Assembly: GCF_012641265.1 (NCBI RefSeq)
Contig: NZ_JABAHZ010000009.1
Coordinates: forward strand, 186,001 to 250,000
Source of the DNA: Chitinophaga eiseniae
Lineage (GTDB): Bacteria; Bacteroidota; Bacteroidia; Chitinophagales; Chitinophagaceae
Length of the DNA: 64,000 nucleotides
Reading direction: 5' to 3'
The translations under genes were made by a program, and so were the position numbers. The first letter of the stretch is position 1; the number at the start of each line of letters is the position of its first letter. Below, piece after piece: positions 54,089 to 62,921 of this stretch. Below the pieces are notes generated by a model. The model saw only the letters and a program-made list of their open reading frames with translations, made no database searches and was not told the DNA's origin.

Positions 54089-54673
54089 TTATTTGCGGAG
54101 AGAGAGGATCAACAGGATGGTGATATAGTCTTTCAGGCCCACCTTCATTATTTTCAGGGCTTTTACCAGGTGGTTATTAACTGTTTTCGGAGAAATGTTC
54201 AGGGTATCCGCTATCTGCTGGGTATTCAGGCCACGGATACGGCTTAACGTAAATACTTCACGGCATTTTTCGGGGAGCAGGTGAATATATTGGTTCACCA
54301 TCGCATTGAGCTCATTGAATGATAACTGATCGAGGGTATTGTTGGTCACCACGGTTAATGGCGCCTGTTGCAGGTATTTTTGATGCGACGACTGCTTGCG
54401 CCAGGCATTCAGCAGCTGGTTTTTCATAACCCCATACAGCCAGGCCCCTACCGGCTTTTCAGGGTCCAGGCTGGCCTTGTTCATCCACAGCGCAACAAAC
54501 ACTTCCTGGGTAATTTCTTCCGCCAGTTCTTTGATGCCTAGCTTATAGTAAGCCAGGTCGTACTGCTTTTCCCAATAAAAGTTATAAATATCCCGGAAAG
54601 CTTTTTCATCTCCGTTCTTCAAACTTTCTATCAGCAAAAATTCACCCGGAAGTCTCCCCATTTCGATATCCAT
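54089..54673 (-). CDS. ECF-family RNA polymerase sigma-70 factor
   Basis: A sigma factor of about 194 residues. Region 2 includes GDEKAFRDIYNFYWEKQYDL and LAEEITQEVFVALWMNKASL; region 4 includes LLPEKCREVFTLSRIRGLNT and the HTH QQIADTLNISPKTVNNHLVKA (shown as QIADTLNISPKTVNNHLVK). A hydrophobic C-terminal tail (YITILLILSLRK) is unusual. Candidate starts are at 54673 and 54661; an extension to 54769 adds atypical residues and is not preferred. It heads the fasciclin locus with its FecR partner and should activate it. Confidence 0.93.
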   Translation of the reverse strand: MDIEMGRLPGEFLLIESLKNGDEKAFRDIYNFYWEKQYDLAYYKLGIKELAEEITQEVFVALWMNKASLDPEKPVGAWLYGVMKNQLLNAWRKQSSHQKYLQQAPLTVVTNNTLDQLSFNELNAMVNQYIHLLPEKCREVFTLSRIRGLNTQQIADTLNISPKTVNNHLVKALKIMKVGLKDYITILLILSLRK

Positions 54674-54811
54674 AAGATCAATTTCCAGCCAAAAGTAATC
54701 AGCTGCGGAAAAACTGCATATCAATTTATTGTTAACATATTTTTCTAACTCCTGGGACAGCATTTCCAAAATGCCAGAGATTATTTTACCTTCAGGCCAT
54801 AAATAATTGTC

Positions 54812-55315
54812 ATGAAGATCATCAAAAAACTCTTGTGGGTATTACTGGGCCTATTGCTTATCATCCAGTTCTTTCGTCCGGCGCCCAATGTATCCGCTGC
54901 TGCGGGCGATCATGACATTATGAAAGTCTACCCCGCTTCTCCGGAAGTACAGGCTATATTACAACGCGCCTGTAATGATTGTCATAGTAACAATACCATT
55001 TATCCCTGGTATTCAAAGATACAACCGGTAGCATGGTGGTTAAACAATCATGTTGTAGATGGCAAACGTCATTTGAACTTCAGCGAATTTCTGGGTTACC
55101 GCATTGCCCGTCAATATAAAAAGATCGGAGAAGTAGCCGAAGAAGTGAATGAAGGCGGCATGCCATTATCTTCCTATACACTGGTACATACCAACGCAAA
55201 GCTGAGTGCTGACGAGAAAAAACAACTGAACGACTGGTGTGATGGCATCCGTGCGGCGATACAGGCAAAATACCCGGCGGATAGCCTGGTATTGCCTAAG
55301 CGGAAAAAAGCTTAG
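54812..55315 (+). CDS. Haem-binding domain protein with CxxCH motif
   Basis: A 167-residue envelope protein with an N-terminal membrane anchor (LLWVLLGLLLIIQFF). The mature part has CNDCHSNNTIYPWYSKIQPV near residue 54, a c-type haem motif in the context of the Bacteroidota haem-binding domain family, followed by HVVDGKRHLNFSEF and a C-terminal helix with LSADEKKQLNDWCDGI. Predicted periplasmic, perhaps in electron transfer or peroxide handling. Divergent from the sigma gene by about 140 bp and convergent with the next gene, the stops 6 bp apart. Confidence 0.9.
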   Translation: MKIIKKLLWVLLGLLLIIQFFRPAPNVSAAAGDHDIMKVYPASPEVQAILQRACNDCHSNNTIYPWYSKIQPVAWWLNNHVVDGKRHLNFSEFLGYRIARQYKKIGEVAEEVNEGGMPLSSYTLVHTNAKLSADEKKQLNDWCDGIRAAIQAKYPADSLVLPKRKKA

Positions 55316-55321
55316 TGGCTA

Positions 55322-55867
55322 TTAAAATACAACACCCAGTGTAAATACATTGGCATTGACAGACCGGGTACCGAAATTAACCGACTGGCCGTCTTCCGCA
55401 ATGCTTTTCGGTGACCGGTACTTATATCCCCGGTACACATAGGAAACAAAAACGCCCATGGTATTGAAGTGCCAGGCTACGCCGGCGCCGGCGCCATAAA
55501 AGAATTTGCCTGACTGGTTGTAGGTAATGGGTTGCTGGCCACCACCAGTAGACAAGGGTACATTTTCGGTACGGTCTACACTGTATACATTATATCCAAA
55601 CTGCCCGTTGATATAGGGCTCGAGGTATTTAAACCGGTGCTTTACTTTCAGGTCGGCAAAAACCGGCATCAGGGTGCGGCCTTCAAAGGAGGTAACTTCT
55701 ACCCCCGGCCCAATGCCGATGGCATTAAACAGTTCCACGTTACCGGTTAATCCTCCGCCAATACTACCATCATGCGCCATTACATACACATACCCGCTCA
55801 GCAATTTATTGATTTGGGCAAATCCCAGCGTAGGCAGCAGCAATAAACAGCATAGTAACTTTTTCAT
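55322..55867 (-). CDS. Small outer-membrane beta-barrel protein
   Basis: A 181-residue protein with a signal peptide (LLCCLLLLPTLGFAQ) and alternating strands typical of eight-strand OmpW/OmpA-type barrels: YVYVMAHDGSIGGGLTGNVE, KFFYGAGAGVAWHFNTMGVF, and a terminal strand ending FTLGVVF with the C-terminal phenylalanine recognised by the BAM complex. Function unknown; this group is often labelled porin family or outer membrane protein beta-barrel. Single gene with a 500-bp upstream region holding repeats and a gene relic. Confidence 0.85.
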   Translation of the reverse strand: MKKLLCCLLLLPTLGFAQINKLLSGYVYVMAHDGSIGGGLTGNVELFNAIGIGPGVEVTSFEGRTLMPVFADLKVKHRFKYLEPYINGQFGYNVYSVDRTENVPLSTGGGQQPITYNQSGKFFYGAGAGVAWHFNTMGVFVSYVYRGYKYRSPKSIAEDGQSVNFGTRSVNANVFTLGVVF

Positions 55868-55940
55868 AACAGCCTTTTTATCGGGTTCTTTCTTGTGTAA
55901 CAGCCAGCCAATCGATATTGTTGCCTGTTACCGGGTTCAA

Positions 55941-56046
55941 TTTGCTAAAAAGCCCTGCAAATATGCCGCTGTATGCCCGTATACAGCCACATATCTACAG
56001 GGACTTTAAATAGCGCTTTTTAGCAGGCCCGTGTATTTGCTAAAAA
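55941..56046. repeat. Three TGCTAAAAA motifs upstream of the barrel gene
   Basis: TGCTAAAAA occurs on the plus strand at 55943-55951 and 56038-56046 and on the minus strand at 56017-56025. The last two form a 9-bp inverted repeat with a 12-base spacer. They lie 75-180 bp upstream of the barrel gene start and may be regulator sites or chance A-rich words. Confidence 0.4.
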
Positions 56047-56086
56047 ACCGAACAGGATACAATGTTAGATACCCCAGGTGACAACC

Positions 56087-56278
56087 CTATGTCAGCAGTT
56101 CTCCGGAAAAATTTTTGGTACATACGGACATCATCACCCCGGCCCGGTCCGTTAACTGCTTCGACCACCCCATAAAAGCGGAATTACTCATCAATGAATC
56201 GATGGTTTCCAGGGGCGCGCCGGGAATCACCAGGATGTCGGGTGGTAGCATAATAACAGCTTTGATGAAGGCACAAAA
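56087..56278 (-). pseudogene. Relic of a DJ-1/PfpI (GATase-like) gene
   Basis: A 63-codon open segment on the minus strand reads PPDILVIPGAPLETIDSLM, then FMGWSKQLTDRAGVMMSVCT and stops soon after. The D-x-LV-x-PG strand followed about 35 residues later by the SVCT nucleophile-elbow is the core of DJ-1/PfpI and AraC-GATase proteins, which are about 190 residues or more. Both the first third (a stop at 56279-56281) and everything after the cysteine elbow are missing. It is a decayed fragment; no intact copy is present in the window. Confidence 0.6.
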
Positions 56279-56367
56279 TTATACCTGCATAGTGGAGAAG
56301 CAGCTTTACAAAGCGGGATAAGTCGTTAGAAAAACGGGGAATATGAAACGATCGGGCTGATTTCGTT

Positions 56368-57549
56368 TTAATTTAAAATAACCTGTCCGGGATGGACCTG
56401 GTAGGTAAGTTGAGTGACGGCACTCAGGTTATCCAGGAATATTTTGATGTCGTCGTCTTTGTTTATTCCGCCGGTAAACCGGAAGTCCACCAGGGAAGGG
56501 CTGTTATTCACCACTACAGACACGCCATACCATCTTTCCAGCACTGCTTTGATTTCATTGATGTCTGCATTCTGGAAGAAATAGCGGCCTTCTTTCCAGG
56601 ACAGCTCTGTGCCTTGATTGGTGTTGTGTACCTCTATTTCATCATTGCTGGTCGTTGTAGCAGTGGTACCGGCTCTCAGGAGCATCTTTTGCTTAGCCGT
56701 TTGAATATTTACGGCGCCGCTTACCAATGCAACCCGGGTATGTTTATTATCGTAGGTATTTACGTTGAATGCCGTTCCGAGCACCTGTATATCGCCGTTC
56801 CTGGTATGTACCATAAACATGCGGCCGGGATCCTGGGCCGCGTTAATATAGGCTTCTCCGTTAACCCAGATTTCTCTTTTACTGCCAGAGAATGCAAGGG
56901 GCAGGGATATGGTGGTATTGGCATTTATTTGTACGTCTGACCCATCGTTTAGCTTGAGGTTAAAGATCTTACCGGGCGGTACTATCAGTTGGCCGGTACC
57001 GTTCATCTCTGCGGGCGCTTTTACCAGGAGCGCTCCCATACTGCGATCGAACTGAATGCCATACTGACTGAAATGTGTTCTTTCATCGTCCAGGTTGATA
57101 CTCCTGCCATCCGGGAGTACCAGGCGGGTATTTTTCCCGCCTGGTTGCGCCGGATCATTAACAGCTAATTTAGGTTTAGCCGGGGCGAAATAATTCCCTT
57201 TGTACACCAAAAGGATGATCGCCAATACCGCGGCAGCAGCTAATAAGGCTGCTATGCCGCCTTTGGGGGAAGCCAATATGGATAATGGCCGTTGCCTTTT
57301 TCTTTCAATTACTGGTGCTGGCCTTTCGATGGGTGCTAATGGTTCCCATAAGCGATCATCATGGAGCCTGGCAAAATGGCTGTCGACATCTTCATGAGCA
57401 TAGCGCGCGCAAAACTCCTCCCACCTGGCCTTTAAGGCCGGGTCGTCTTCTATCATTTCGTTTAAGCTGTTTAGTTCCCGGTCAGGTAAAGCATTCGACA
57501 GCTTCAATGTGAAATAAATTTCTATTTCTTCCTCCGTGAGTTTACCCAT
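56368..57549 (-). CDS. FecR-family anti-sigma factor without adjacent intact sigma gene
   Basis: A 393-residue FecR protein. The cytoplasmic part has LTEEEIEIYFTLKLSNALPD at residues 4-23; a membrane span lies near 98-114 (GIAALLAAAAVLAIILLVY); the FecR domain (TRLVLPDGRSINLDDERTHF; EIWVNGEAYINAAQDPGRMF; DIQVLGTAFNVNTYDN) and a C-terminal secretin-like domain (INEIKAVLERWYGVSVVVNN) follow. It is divergent from the SusC-SusD-TlpA operon that starts 464 bp away, whose SusC has an STN domain, so the two probably signal together. No complete sigma gene lies upstream, where one is normally found. Confidence 0.94.
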   Translation of the reverse strand: MGKLTEEEIEIYFTLKLSNALPDRELNSLNEMIEDDPALKARWEEFCARYAHEDVDSHFARLHDDRLWEPLAPIERPAPVIERKRQRPLSILASPKGGIAALLAAAAVLAIILLVYKGNYFAPAKPKLAVNDPAQPGGKNTRLVLPDGRSINLDDERTHFSQYGIQFDRSMGALLVKAPAEMNGTGQLIVPPGKIFNLKLNDGSDVQINANTTISLPLAFSGSKREIWVNGEAYINAAQDPGRMFMVHTRNGDIQVLGTAFNVNTYDNKHTRVALVSGAVNIQTAKQKMLLRAGTTATTTSNDEIEVHNTNQGTELSWKEGRYFFQNADINEIKAVLERWYGVSVVVNNSPSLVDFRFTGGINKDDDIKIFLDNLSAVTQLTYQVHPGQVILN

Positions 57550-57589
57550 GATATCTTAAAAAACGCAGTACCCTTGTTAATCTTTACGC

Positions 57590-57703
57590 CTAAGCACAAT
57601 CTATATATTTCATTTTCAGGGATTTGATGGCATAGTTTAAATACGCATCAACCGCATAGGTGTTTACTAACTCAGATATGGCAATTTCACTAAATGTCAA
57701 AAG
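57590..57703 (-). pseudogene. Possible C-terminal relic of an ECF sigma factor
   Basis: Directly upstream of the orphan FecR gene, on its strand, a 37-codon open frame reads FSEIAISELVNTYAVDAYLN followed by YAIKSLKMKYIDCA. This loosely resembles the helix-turn-helix of sigma region 4 (EIA, V-x-T, A-x-K-x-L). It ends about 40 bp before the FecR start, where the sigma gene of such loci normally ends. The rest of 57704-58013 has no matching upstream part, so this is a weak suggestion. Confidence 0.2.
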
Positions 57704-58013
57704 TTATGGTTTATTAATGCCGCCCAATCTCCCACAGTACAGCATATAGCGCGTTCAAAAAGTTAACTGAGTTATCAAGCTGGCTATAAGCGATAAAATT
57801 CTCTATCTTATTTACTAACGATATAAAACCAAAAATGGTTTTTGGACGTACTTATTTAATTTGGTTAAAGGTTTGTTAAGTGACAGATGGACAGGCGTCA
57901 CGGGCAGTTCACCTGGAAATGCTTTTTTACCAAAACAAGTCAACTAAACTAACATTGTCACGCTGGTAGGGTTTTGAGATTCAACGGTGTTTCCACCACT
58001 TAATGTTTCATTT
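57704..58013. other. Divergent intergenic region, FecR / SusC
   Basis: An A+T-rich gap that should hold the SusC operon promoter. A weak inverted repeat GTGAC-N12-GTCAC lies at 57880-57901, about 115 bp upstream of the SusC start. Unlike the other two receptor loci, it lacks a clear T run on the antisense strand. I see no gene. Confidence 0.45.
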
Positions 58014-61000
58014 ATGACCATTTTTACCTATAGAGCAATTATTATAGGGATACTTTTTTTATTTACTTTTCATACAACGGTAGCCTTCCAGCAACCAGTG
58101 ACCCCGTTGCCGGATGATATACCTGTTACACTTCGTTTTACCAACGTCGAAATTGCTGAAATTCTGAACAGCATCCAACAGCAAACAGGATTCATTTTTT
58201 TTTATAGCAACAATCTGCTCAACAACAAAGAACGACGCACGATTAAAGTCAGCAAAGTCCCCTTAGAACAGGCCCTGACACTGATCATCGACAATAAAAA
58301 ATTCAGCTGGATCATCGACCGGAAGCATAAATCCGTTCGTATCGTGAGCCGTGAAGCCTCACCCGTCATTGTAGCCTCCGATTCCAGCGCTACCAGCAGT
58401 ATAACCGGACAGGTAACAGATAAAGCCGGTACTCCCCTGATCGGCGCCACCTTACGTATAGCCGGCACCGGTATAGGCACCCTGTCGGACGCTGATGGAA
58501 AATTCATGCTCCAGCAAGTTCCCCAAAATGCCCTGCTGCAGGTTACCTTTACGGGGTTTCAGCGCCAGGAACTTCTTATTACAGGCAGTCAACAAGACCT
58601 GCAAATAGACCTGGTTCCCAGCCCCAGTGAGTTGGGACAAGTGGAAGTGTTGTCTACCGGGTATCAGCAATTACCCAAAGAGCGGGCAACAGGGTCGTTT
58701 GATTACCTGGATCACCAGTTGCTCAACAGGAGTGTAAGTACAGACATCCTAAGCCGTTTGGAGGGAGTATCGAGCGGGGTGCTCTTCAACAAAGCGGCCA
58801 ACCGGGTGGGCTTCCCGGGAAATGGTGGTGATCCCGCCATCAGTATTCGCGGCAGAAGCACCCTTTTTGCGAATACAGCTCCCCTTGTCATCCTCGACAA
58901 CTTTCCATACGATGGAGATCTCTCCAACATCAATCCGAATGATATAGCATCCGTCACCGTATTAAAGGATGCAGCCGCCGCCTCTATCTGGGGCGTTCGC
59001 GCCGGAAACGGCGTGATAGTGCTCACTTCAAAGATGGGGCAACGTAATCAAAAGCCAGTTATCTCATTCAACACCAATGTCACCATTGCCTGCAAACCCG
59101 ATATGTATGCAATACCACAGCTGACGACTAAAGCATATGTAGACCTGGAGAAATTTTGGTTTGACCATGGAAAATACGATATCTCTCTTTCGTATTTACC
59201 CTATATGCAGCAATCCCCTGTTATTGATATCCTCGATAACGAAAAAAAAGGGCGCATTAGCCATGCTGATGCGGAGCAACAGCTAAACGCGCTTTCTTCC
59301 ATAGATACCAGGAGTGACTATTCAAAATATTTTCTCAGAAAAGCTATCTATCAGCAATACGCCTTAAATATGTCTGGTGGCAGTCAAAATGACCAATACT
59401 ATCTATCAGGTGGTTTTGACAGGAACTTATATAGTGCCGTACCTGACAATTATAACAGGTTTACCTTAAATGCAAGAAATACCTATAAACTATTACAGGA
59501 ACGCCTGGAGTTAACCAGCGACTTGTTTTTCACTAAAAGCCTGACACGTTCCAGCCCTGCACGCTATAGCCCTTTGTACCCCTATGAAAAAGTTGTAGAC
59601 AGTAAAGGAAATGCGCTACCGGTTATACGTGATTTCCGACAGGCCAGCAAAGACGAACTGTCCACCCCCGACTATCTCGACTGGAATTACTACCCGTTTA
59701 ATGAGCGGCTGAACAATAATAACAAAACCGATCTTTCTGACTATAGAATAAATATAGGGCTACAGTATAAAATTGTTCCTGCCGTACTTAGCCTGCATAT
59801 CAACTACCAATATCAACAAGGTAATACCGATCAAAGTACCCTCATGGATCAGTCGAGCTATGCGACCCGCTTGCTCATCAATGCGTTTACGCAGGTTGAT
59901 CCTGCCGGCAATATTACTTACCCGGTGCCGCTGGGAGCTATTTTTACCAGTAATAGCGCTAATTACAAAAGCAATACCGGAAGGGTGCAGCTTAATTACA
60001 ATCAAACCTTTTCAGCCAAACACCAGGTAACCGCCATAGGAGGTTTTGAAATAAAAGATTATAACGGTTCTAACCGCCAGACTATTTTGTATGGATATAA
60101 CCCGGATAATGCAACGAATGTTCCTGTTGATTATTTTACTTATTTCACCAGGTTATTTAATGGTAACCCGGACAGAATCCCCTATGGGGATGGGCAGGGT
60201 GGCATCTCTGATCGCTTCCTGTCGTATTATATCAATGCCGCCTACACTTATGATTACAAATACTCATTTTCCCTCAGTGCCAGGAGGGATGAATCAAATC
60301 TTTTCGGCGTAAATGCCAACCAGAAGGGTGTACCGCTTTATTCGGCCGGCGTCAGCTGGTTGATAAGCAGGGAAAAATTCTATCACCTGGACGCCATCCC
60401 CTACCTGAAAATCCGGGTGACACATGGATACAATGGTAACCTGAGTAAAAACCTTTCGGCCTACACTACTGCCAAGGCAGATGGCATCAACAATTATGGT
60501 GCGCCTCAGCAGGTGATTATAAATCCCCCCAACCCCGACCTGAGTTGGGAAAAAGTACATATTATCAATGCCGGACTTGATTTTGGCGCCAGGGGTAACC
60601 GGCTAAATGGAAGTATCGATTTCTTTTCCAAGAAAGGACAGAATCTCATCGGCAATAGCCCTGTAGCACCTCAAACAGGCAATACGCAATTCACCGGTAA
60701 TACAGCCGACATGCTCACCAAAGGTATTGACTTAACGCTCAATAGTATTAACATAAAAGGCGCATTTACCTGGACCACCAACTTCCTGTTTAGCTATGTC
60801 AGGGATAAAATCACCGACTATAAGCTTCAGACAGGCATCAATAATAATTACGTACAATCCAACTATATAAACCCAATCGTAGGACGCCCGTATTCGGCCA
60901 TATTTGCGTATGCCTGGGCAGGCCTTGACAACAACGGAAATCCGCAGGGGATCATAGATGGAAAGATCAGTGAAGATTATGGCGCCATCTTAAACTCTAC

Positions 61001-61517
61001 CAACCGGGAGAGATTGGTGTATAAAGGTCCGGCAAGTCCTTCTTTCTTTGGAGGCATTCGTAACAACTTTTCCTATAAGGGCGCCGAGCTGTCGTTTAAC
61101 ATCACCTATAAAATGGGATACTACTTCAGGAGAGGATCCTTCAATGCCACTAACGACGGCTATATGCAGGCCGACTACGACAAGCGTTGGCAGCATCCCG
61201 GAGATGAGAAAAGTACCAGTGTTCCTTCCCTCGTGTACCCGGCAGACGATCAACGGGATGCCTTTTATAACGGCGCGGAAATATTGGTGGAAAAGGGAGA
61301 CCAAATCCGGCTGCAGGATATACAGGTAGCTTATACGTTAAGACGAAAAAATAACCCGTTGCTGTTTAACAGCGTAAAAATATATGGATATGTTAATAAC
61401 CTGGGAATACTATGGCGAGCCAATAAACTGAAACTTGATCCTGATTTTGTGGGAAATAGCGGATATGCCACGCCTGCTCCCACCAGCTATTCTTTTGGAG
61501 CAACCGTCAATTTCTGA
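58014..61517 (+). CDS. SusC/RagA-family TonB-linked outer-membrane transporter with STN domain
   Basis: A 1167-residue transporter. The ATG at 58014 gives a standard signal peptide (IIIGILFLFTFHTTVAF); an upstream non-ATG extension adds nine residues. STN domain at about 37-115 (FTNVEIAEILNSIQQQTGFI), carboxypeptidase-regulatory domain at about 128-200 (SITGQVTDKAGTPLIGATLR), SusC-type plug at about 215-345 (DILSRLEGVSSGVLFN; INPNDIASVTVLKDAAAASI), and a barrel ending SFGATVNF. It pairs with the SusD gene 16 bp downstream and a TlpA-like gene after that. The likely signalling partner is the divergent FecR. Confidence 0.95.
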   Translation: MTIFTYRAIIIGILFLFTFHTTVAFQQPVTPLPDDIPVTLRFTNVEIAEILNSIQQQTGFIFFYSNNLLNNKERRTIKVSKVPLEQALTLIIDNKKFSWIIDRKHKSVRIVSREASPVIVASDSSATSSITGQVTDKAGTPLIGATLRIAGTGIGTLSDADGKFMLQQVPQNALLQVTFTGFQRQELLITGSQQDLQIDLVPSPSELGQVEVLSTGYQQLPKERATGSFDYLDHQLLNRSVSTDILSRLEGVSSGVLFNKAANRVGFPGNGGDPAISIRGRSTLFANTAPLVILDNFPYDGDLSNINPNDIASVTVLKDAAAASIWGVRAGNGVIVLTSKMGQRNQKPVISFNTNVTIACKPDMYAIPQLTTKAYVDLEKFWFDHGKYDISLSYLPYMQQSPVIDILDNEKKGRISHADAEQQLNALSSIDTRSDYSKYFLRKAIYQQYALNMSGGSQNDQYYLSGGFDRNLYSAVPDNYNRFTLNARNTYKLLQERLELTSDLFFTKSLTRSSPARYSPLYPYEKVVDSKGNALPVIRDFRQASKDELSTPDYLDWNYYPFNERLNNNNKTDLSDYRINIGLQYKIVPAVLSLHINYQYQQGNTDQSTLMDQSSYATRLLINAFTQVDPAGNITYPVPLGAIFTSNSANYKSNTGRVQLNYNQTFSAKHQVTAIGGFEIKDYNGSNRQTILYGYNPDNATNVPVDYFTYFTRLFNGNPDRIPYGDGQGGISDRFLSYYINAAYTYDYKYSFSLSARRDESNLFGVNANQKGVPLYSAGVSWLISREKFYHLDAIPYLKIRVTHGYNGNLSKNLSAYTTAKADGINNYGAPQQVIINPPNPDLSWEKVHIINAGLDFGARGNRLNGSIDFFSKKGQNLIGNSPVAPQTGNTQFTGNTADMLTKGIDLTLNSINIKGAFTWTTNFLFSYVRDKITDYKLQTGINNNYVQSNYINPIVGRPYSAIFAYAWAGLDNNGNPQGIIDGKISEDYGAILNSTNRERLVYKGPASPSFFGGIRNNFSYKGAELSFNITYKMGYYFRRGSFNATNDGYMQADYDKRWQHPGDEKSTSVPSLVYPADDQRDAFYNGAEILVEKGDQIRLQDIQVAYTLRRKNNPLLFNSVKIYGYVNNLGILWRANKLKLDPDFVGNSGYATPAPTSYSFGATVNF

Positions 61518-61533
61518 TGCTTTAATTTTCTCT

Positions 61534-62919
61534 ATGACTAACTATAAAAAATACCTGGTATTAATGGGCTGCCTGCTTTACGTTGCCTGTTCTAAAAGCG
61601 ACTTCCTCGACAAAAAGCCCAATACCAATATTGTGGTCCCCAGCAGCGTGGCTGATATGATACAGCTATTAGACAACCAGGATATCTTCCGATCAAATAG
61701 CGTTTCCATGGGAATCATGTCAGGAGATGAATATTGCTATCCTTCCCCCGATGTATACAATGCGCTGACAACCAAAACAGAAAAAAACTGCTATATATGG
61801 AACCAGGATATCTATAATGGCGAAATTGCTATCCCTGACTGGAATCAGCCCTATCAATCGATCTACTATTGCAATGCAGTATTGGAGCAGTGGGATAAGC
61901 TGGCAACGGAGCAGCAAAGCAGTGTGCCAGGGCAGTTTGTCAGGGGAGCCGCGCTTTTCTTCAGGGGCTTCTCTTATTATAATCTTGTTTCTGTTTTTTC
62001 ACCCGCCTACGACGAAAGCAAAAAAACAACAGACCTGGGCGTTCCCTTAAAAGAATCGGCTAATATCAATGAAATTAAGCAGCGTGCAACGTTAGGAGAT
62101 ACCTATAACCAGGTACTTTCAGACCTGACATCTTCTATAGGCTACTTCTCTAATACCTTCCCTGCACAGAATCGGAACAGGCCTTCCAAAGCGGCTGCCT
62201 ATGCCCTGCTGGCGAGGGTATGTTTGAGTATGCGAAACTATGCCAGCGCTGCAAAATATGCCGATAGCAGTTTATCGTGCTACAACAAGTTAATTGACTA
62301 CAATACACTCGATACCACTGCCAGGTATCCTCTCACCATTTACAACGATGAACTTATATTATTAAACGCTACTGCTTTTTACTATGGCGCCGTTTTAACC
62401 GGATCTGCCTCCCTGGTGAATATCGATAGTAGCTTAATTAGCCTGTTTGATGACAACGATTTAAGAAAACCTGTTTTCTTCAGGAACGAAACAGGAGCAT
62501 TCATCCCCAAAACAGTGTATGCGGGACGCGGATCATATCCCTTCACAGGGCTTGCCGTGGATGAAGTTTACCTGGTAAAAGCTGAAAGCGATGTCAGAAC
62601 CGGCAGGTTAAACGATGCCATTACCACCATGAACACATTATTAGCAAAAAGATACAAGGCAGGTACATTTAAACCCATTACGCAGCAGCCAGCCGATCAG
62701 CTATTGCGTTCCATTCTCTTGGAAAGAAGAAAAGAACTGGTATGGAGGGGCACCAGGTGGACAGACTTAAAACGCTTAAACAAGGAAGGGGCAAATATTA
62801 CCTTAAAAAGGGACCTGGATGGTAAAACATTCACCCTTTCCCCCAATGATCCCAAATATGTGATGCCCATTCCCGCAGACGAAATAGCGATCAGTAATAT
62901 CCAGCAAAATATAAGATAG
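61534..62919 (+). CDS. SusD/RagB-family nutrient-binding lipoprotein
   Basis: A 461-residue lipoprotein (Cys19, LLYVACSKSDFLDKKPN; the F-L-D-K-K-P motif after the cysteine is typical of SusD proteins). TPR-like helices include VRGAALFFRGFSYYNLVSVF and SKAAAYALLARVCLSMRNYA; the C-terminal half includes VDEVYLVKAESDVRTGRLND and ERRKELVWRGTRWTDLKRLN, standard for RagB/SusD. The ATG at 61534 is used rather than an upstream in-frame ATG lying inside the SusC gene. It forms the lid of the SusC pore encoded 16 bp upstream; the next gene starts 2 bp after its stop. Confidence 0.95.
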   Translation: MTNYKKYLVLMGCLLYVACSKSDFLDKKPNTNIVVPSSVADMIQLLDNQDIFRSNSVSMGIMSGDEYCYPSPDVYNALTTKTEKNCYIWNQDIYNGEIAIPDWNQPYQSIYYCNAVLEQWDKLATEQQSSVPGQFVRGAALFFRGFSYYNLVSVFSPAYDESKKTTDLGVPLKESANINEIKQRATLGDTYNQVLSDLTSSIGYFSNTFPAQNRNRPSKAAAYALLARVCLSMRNYASAAKYADSSLSCYNKLIDYNTLDTTARYPLTIYNDELILLNATAFYYGAVLTGSASLVNIDSSLISLFDDNDLRKPVFFRNETGAFIPKTVYAGRGSYPFTGLAVDEVYLVKAESDVRTGRLNDAITTMNTLLAKRYKAGTFKPITQQPADQLLRSILLERRKELVWRGTRWTDLKRLNKEGANITLKRDLDGKTFTLSPNDPKYVMPIPADEIAISNIQQNIR

Positions 62920-62921
62920 TT

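Noticed and set aside
54089..54769. Longer sigma-factor form starting at 54769
   Set aside because: The first 32 residues do not resemble sigma factors and extend close to the divergent haem-binding gene.
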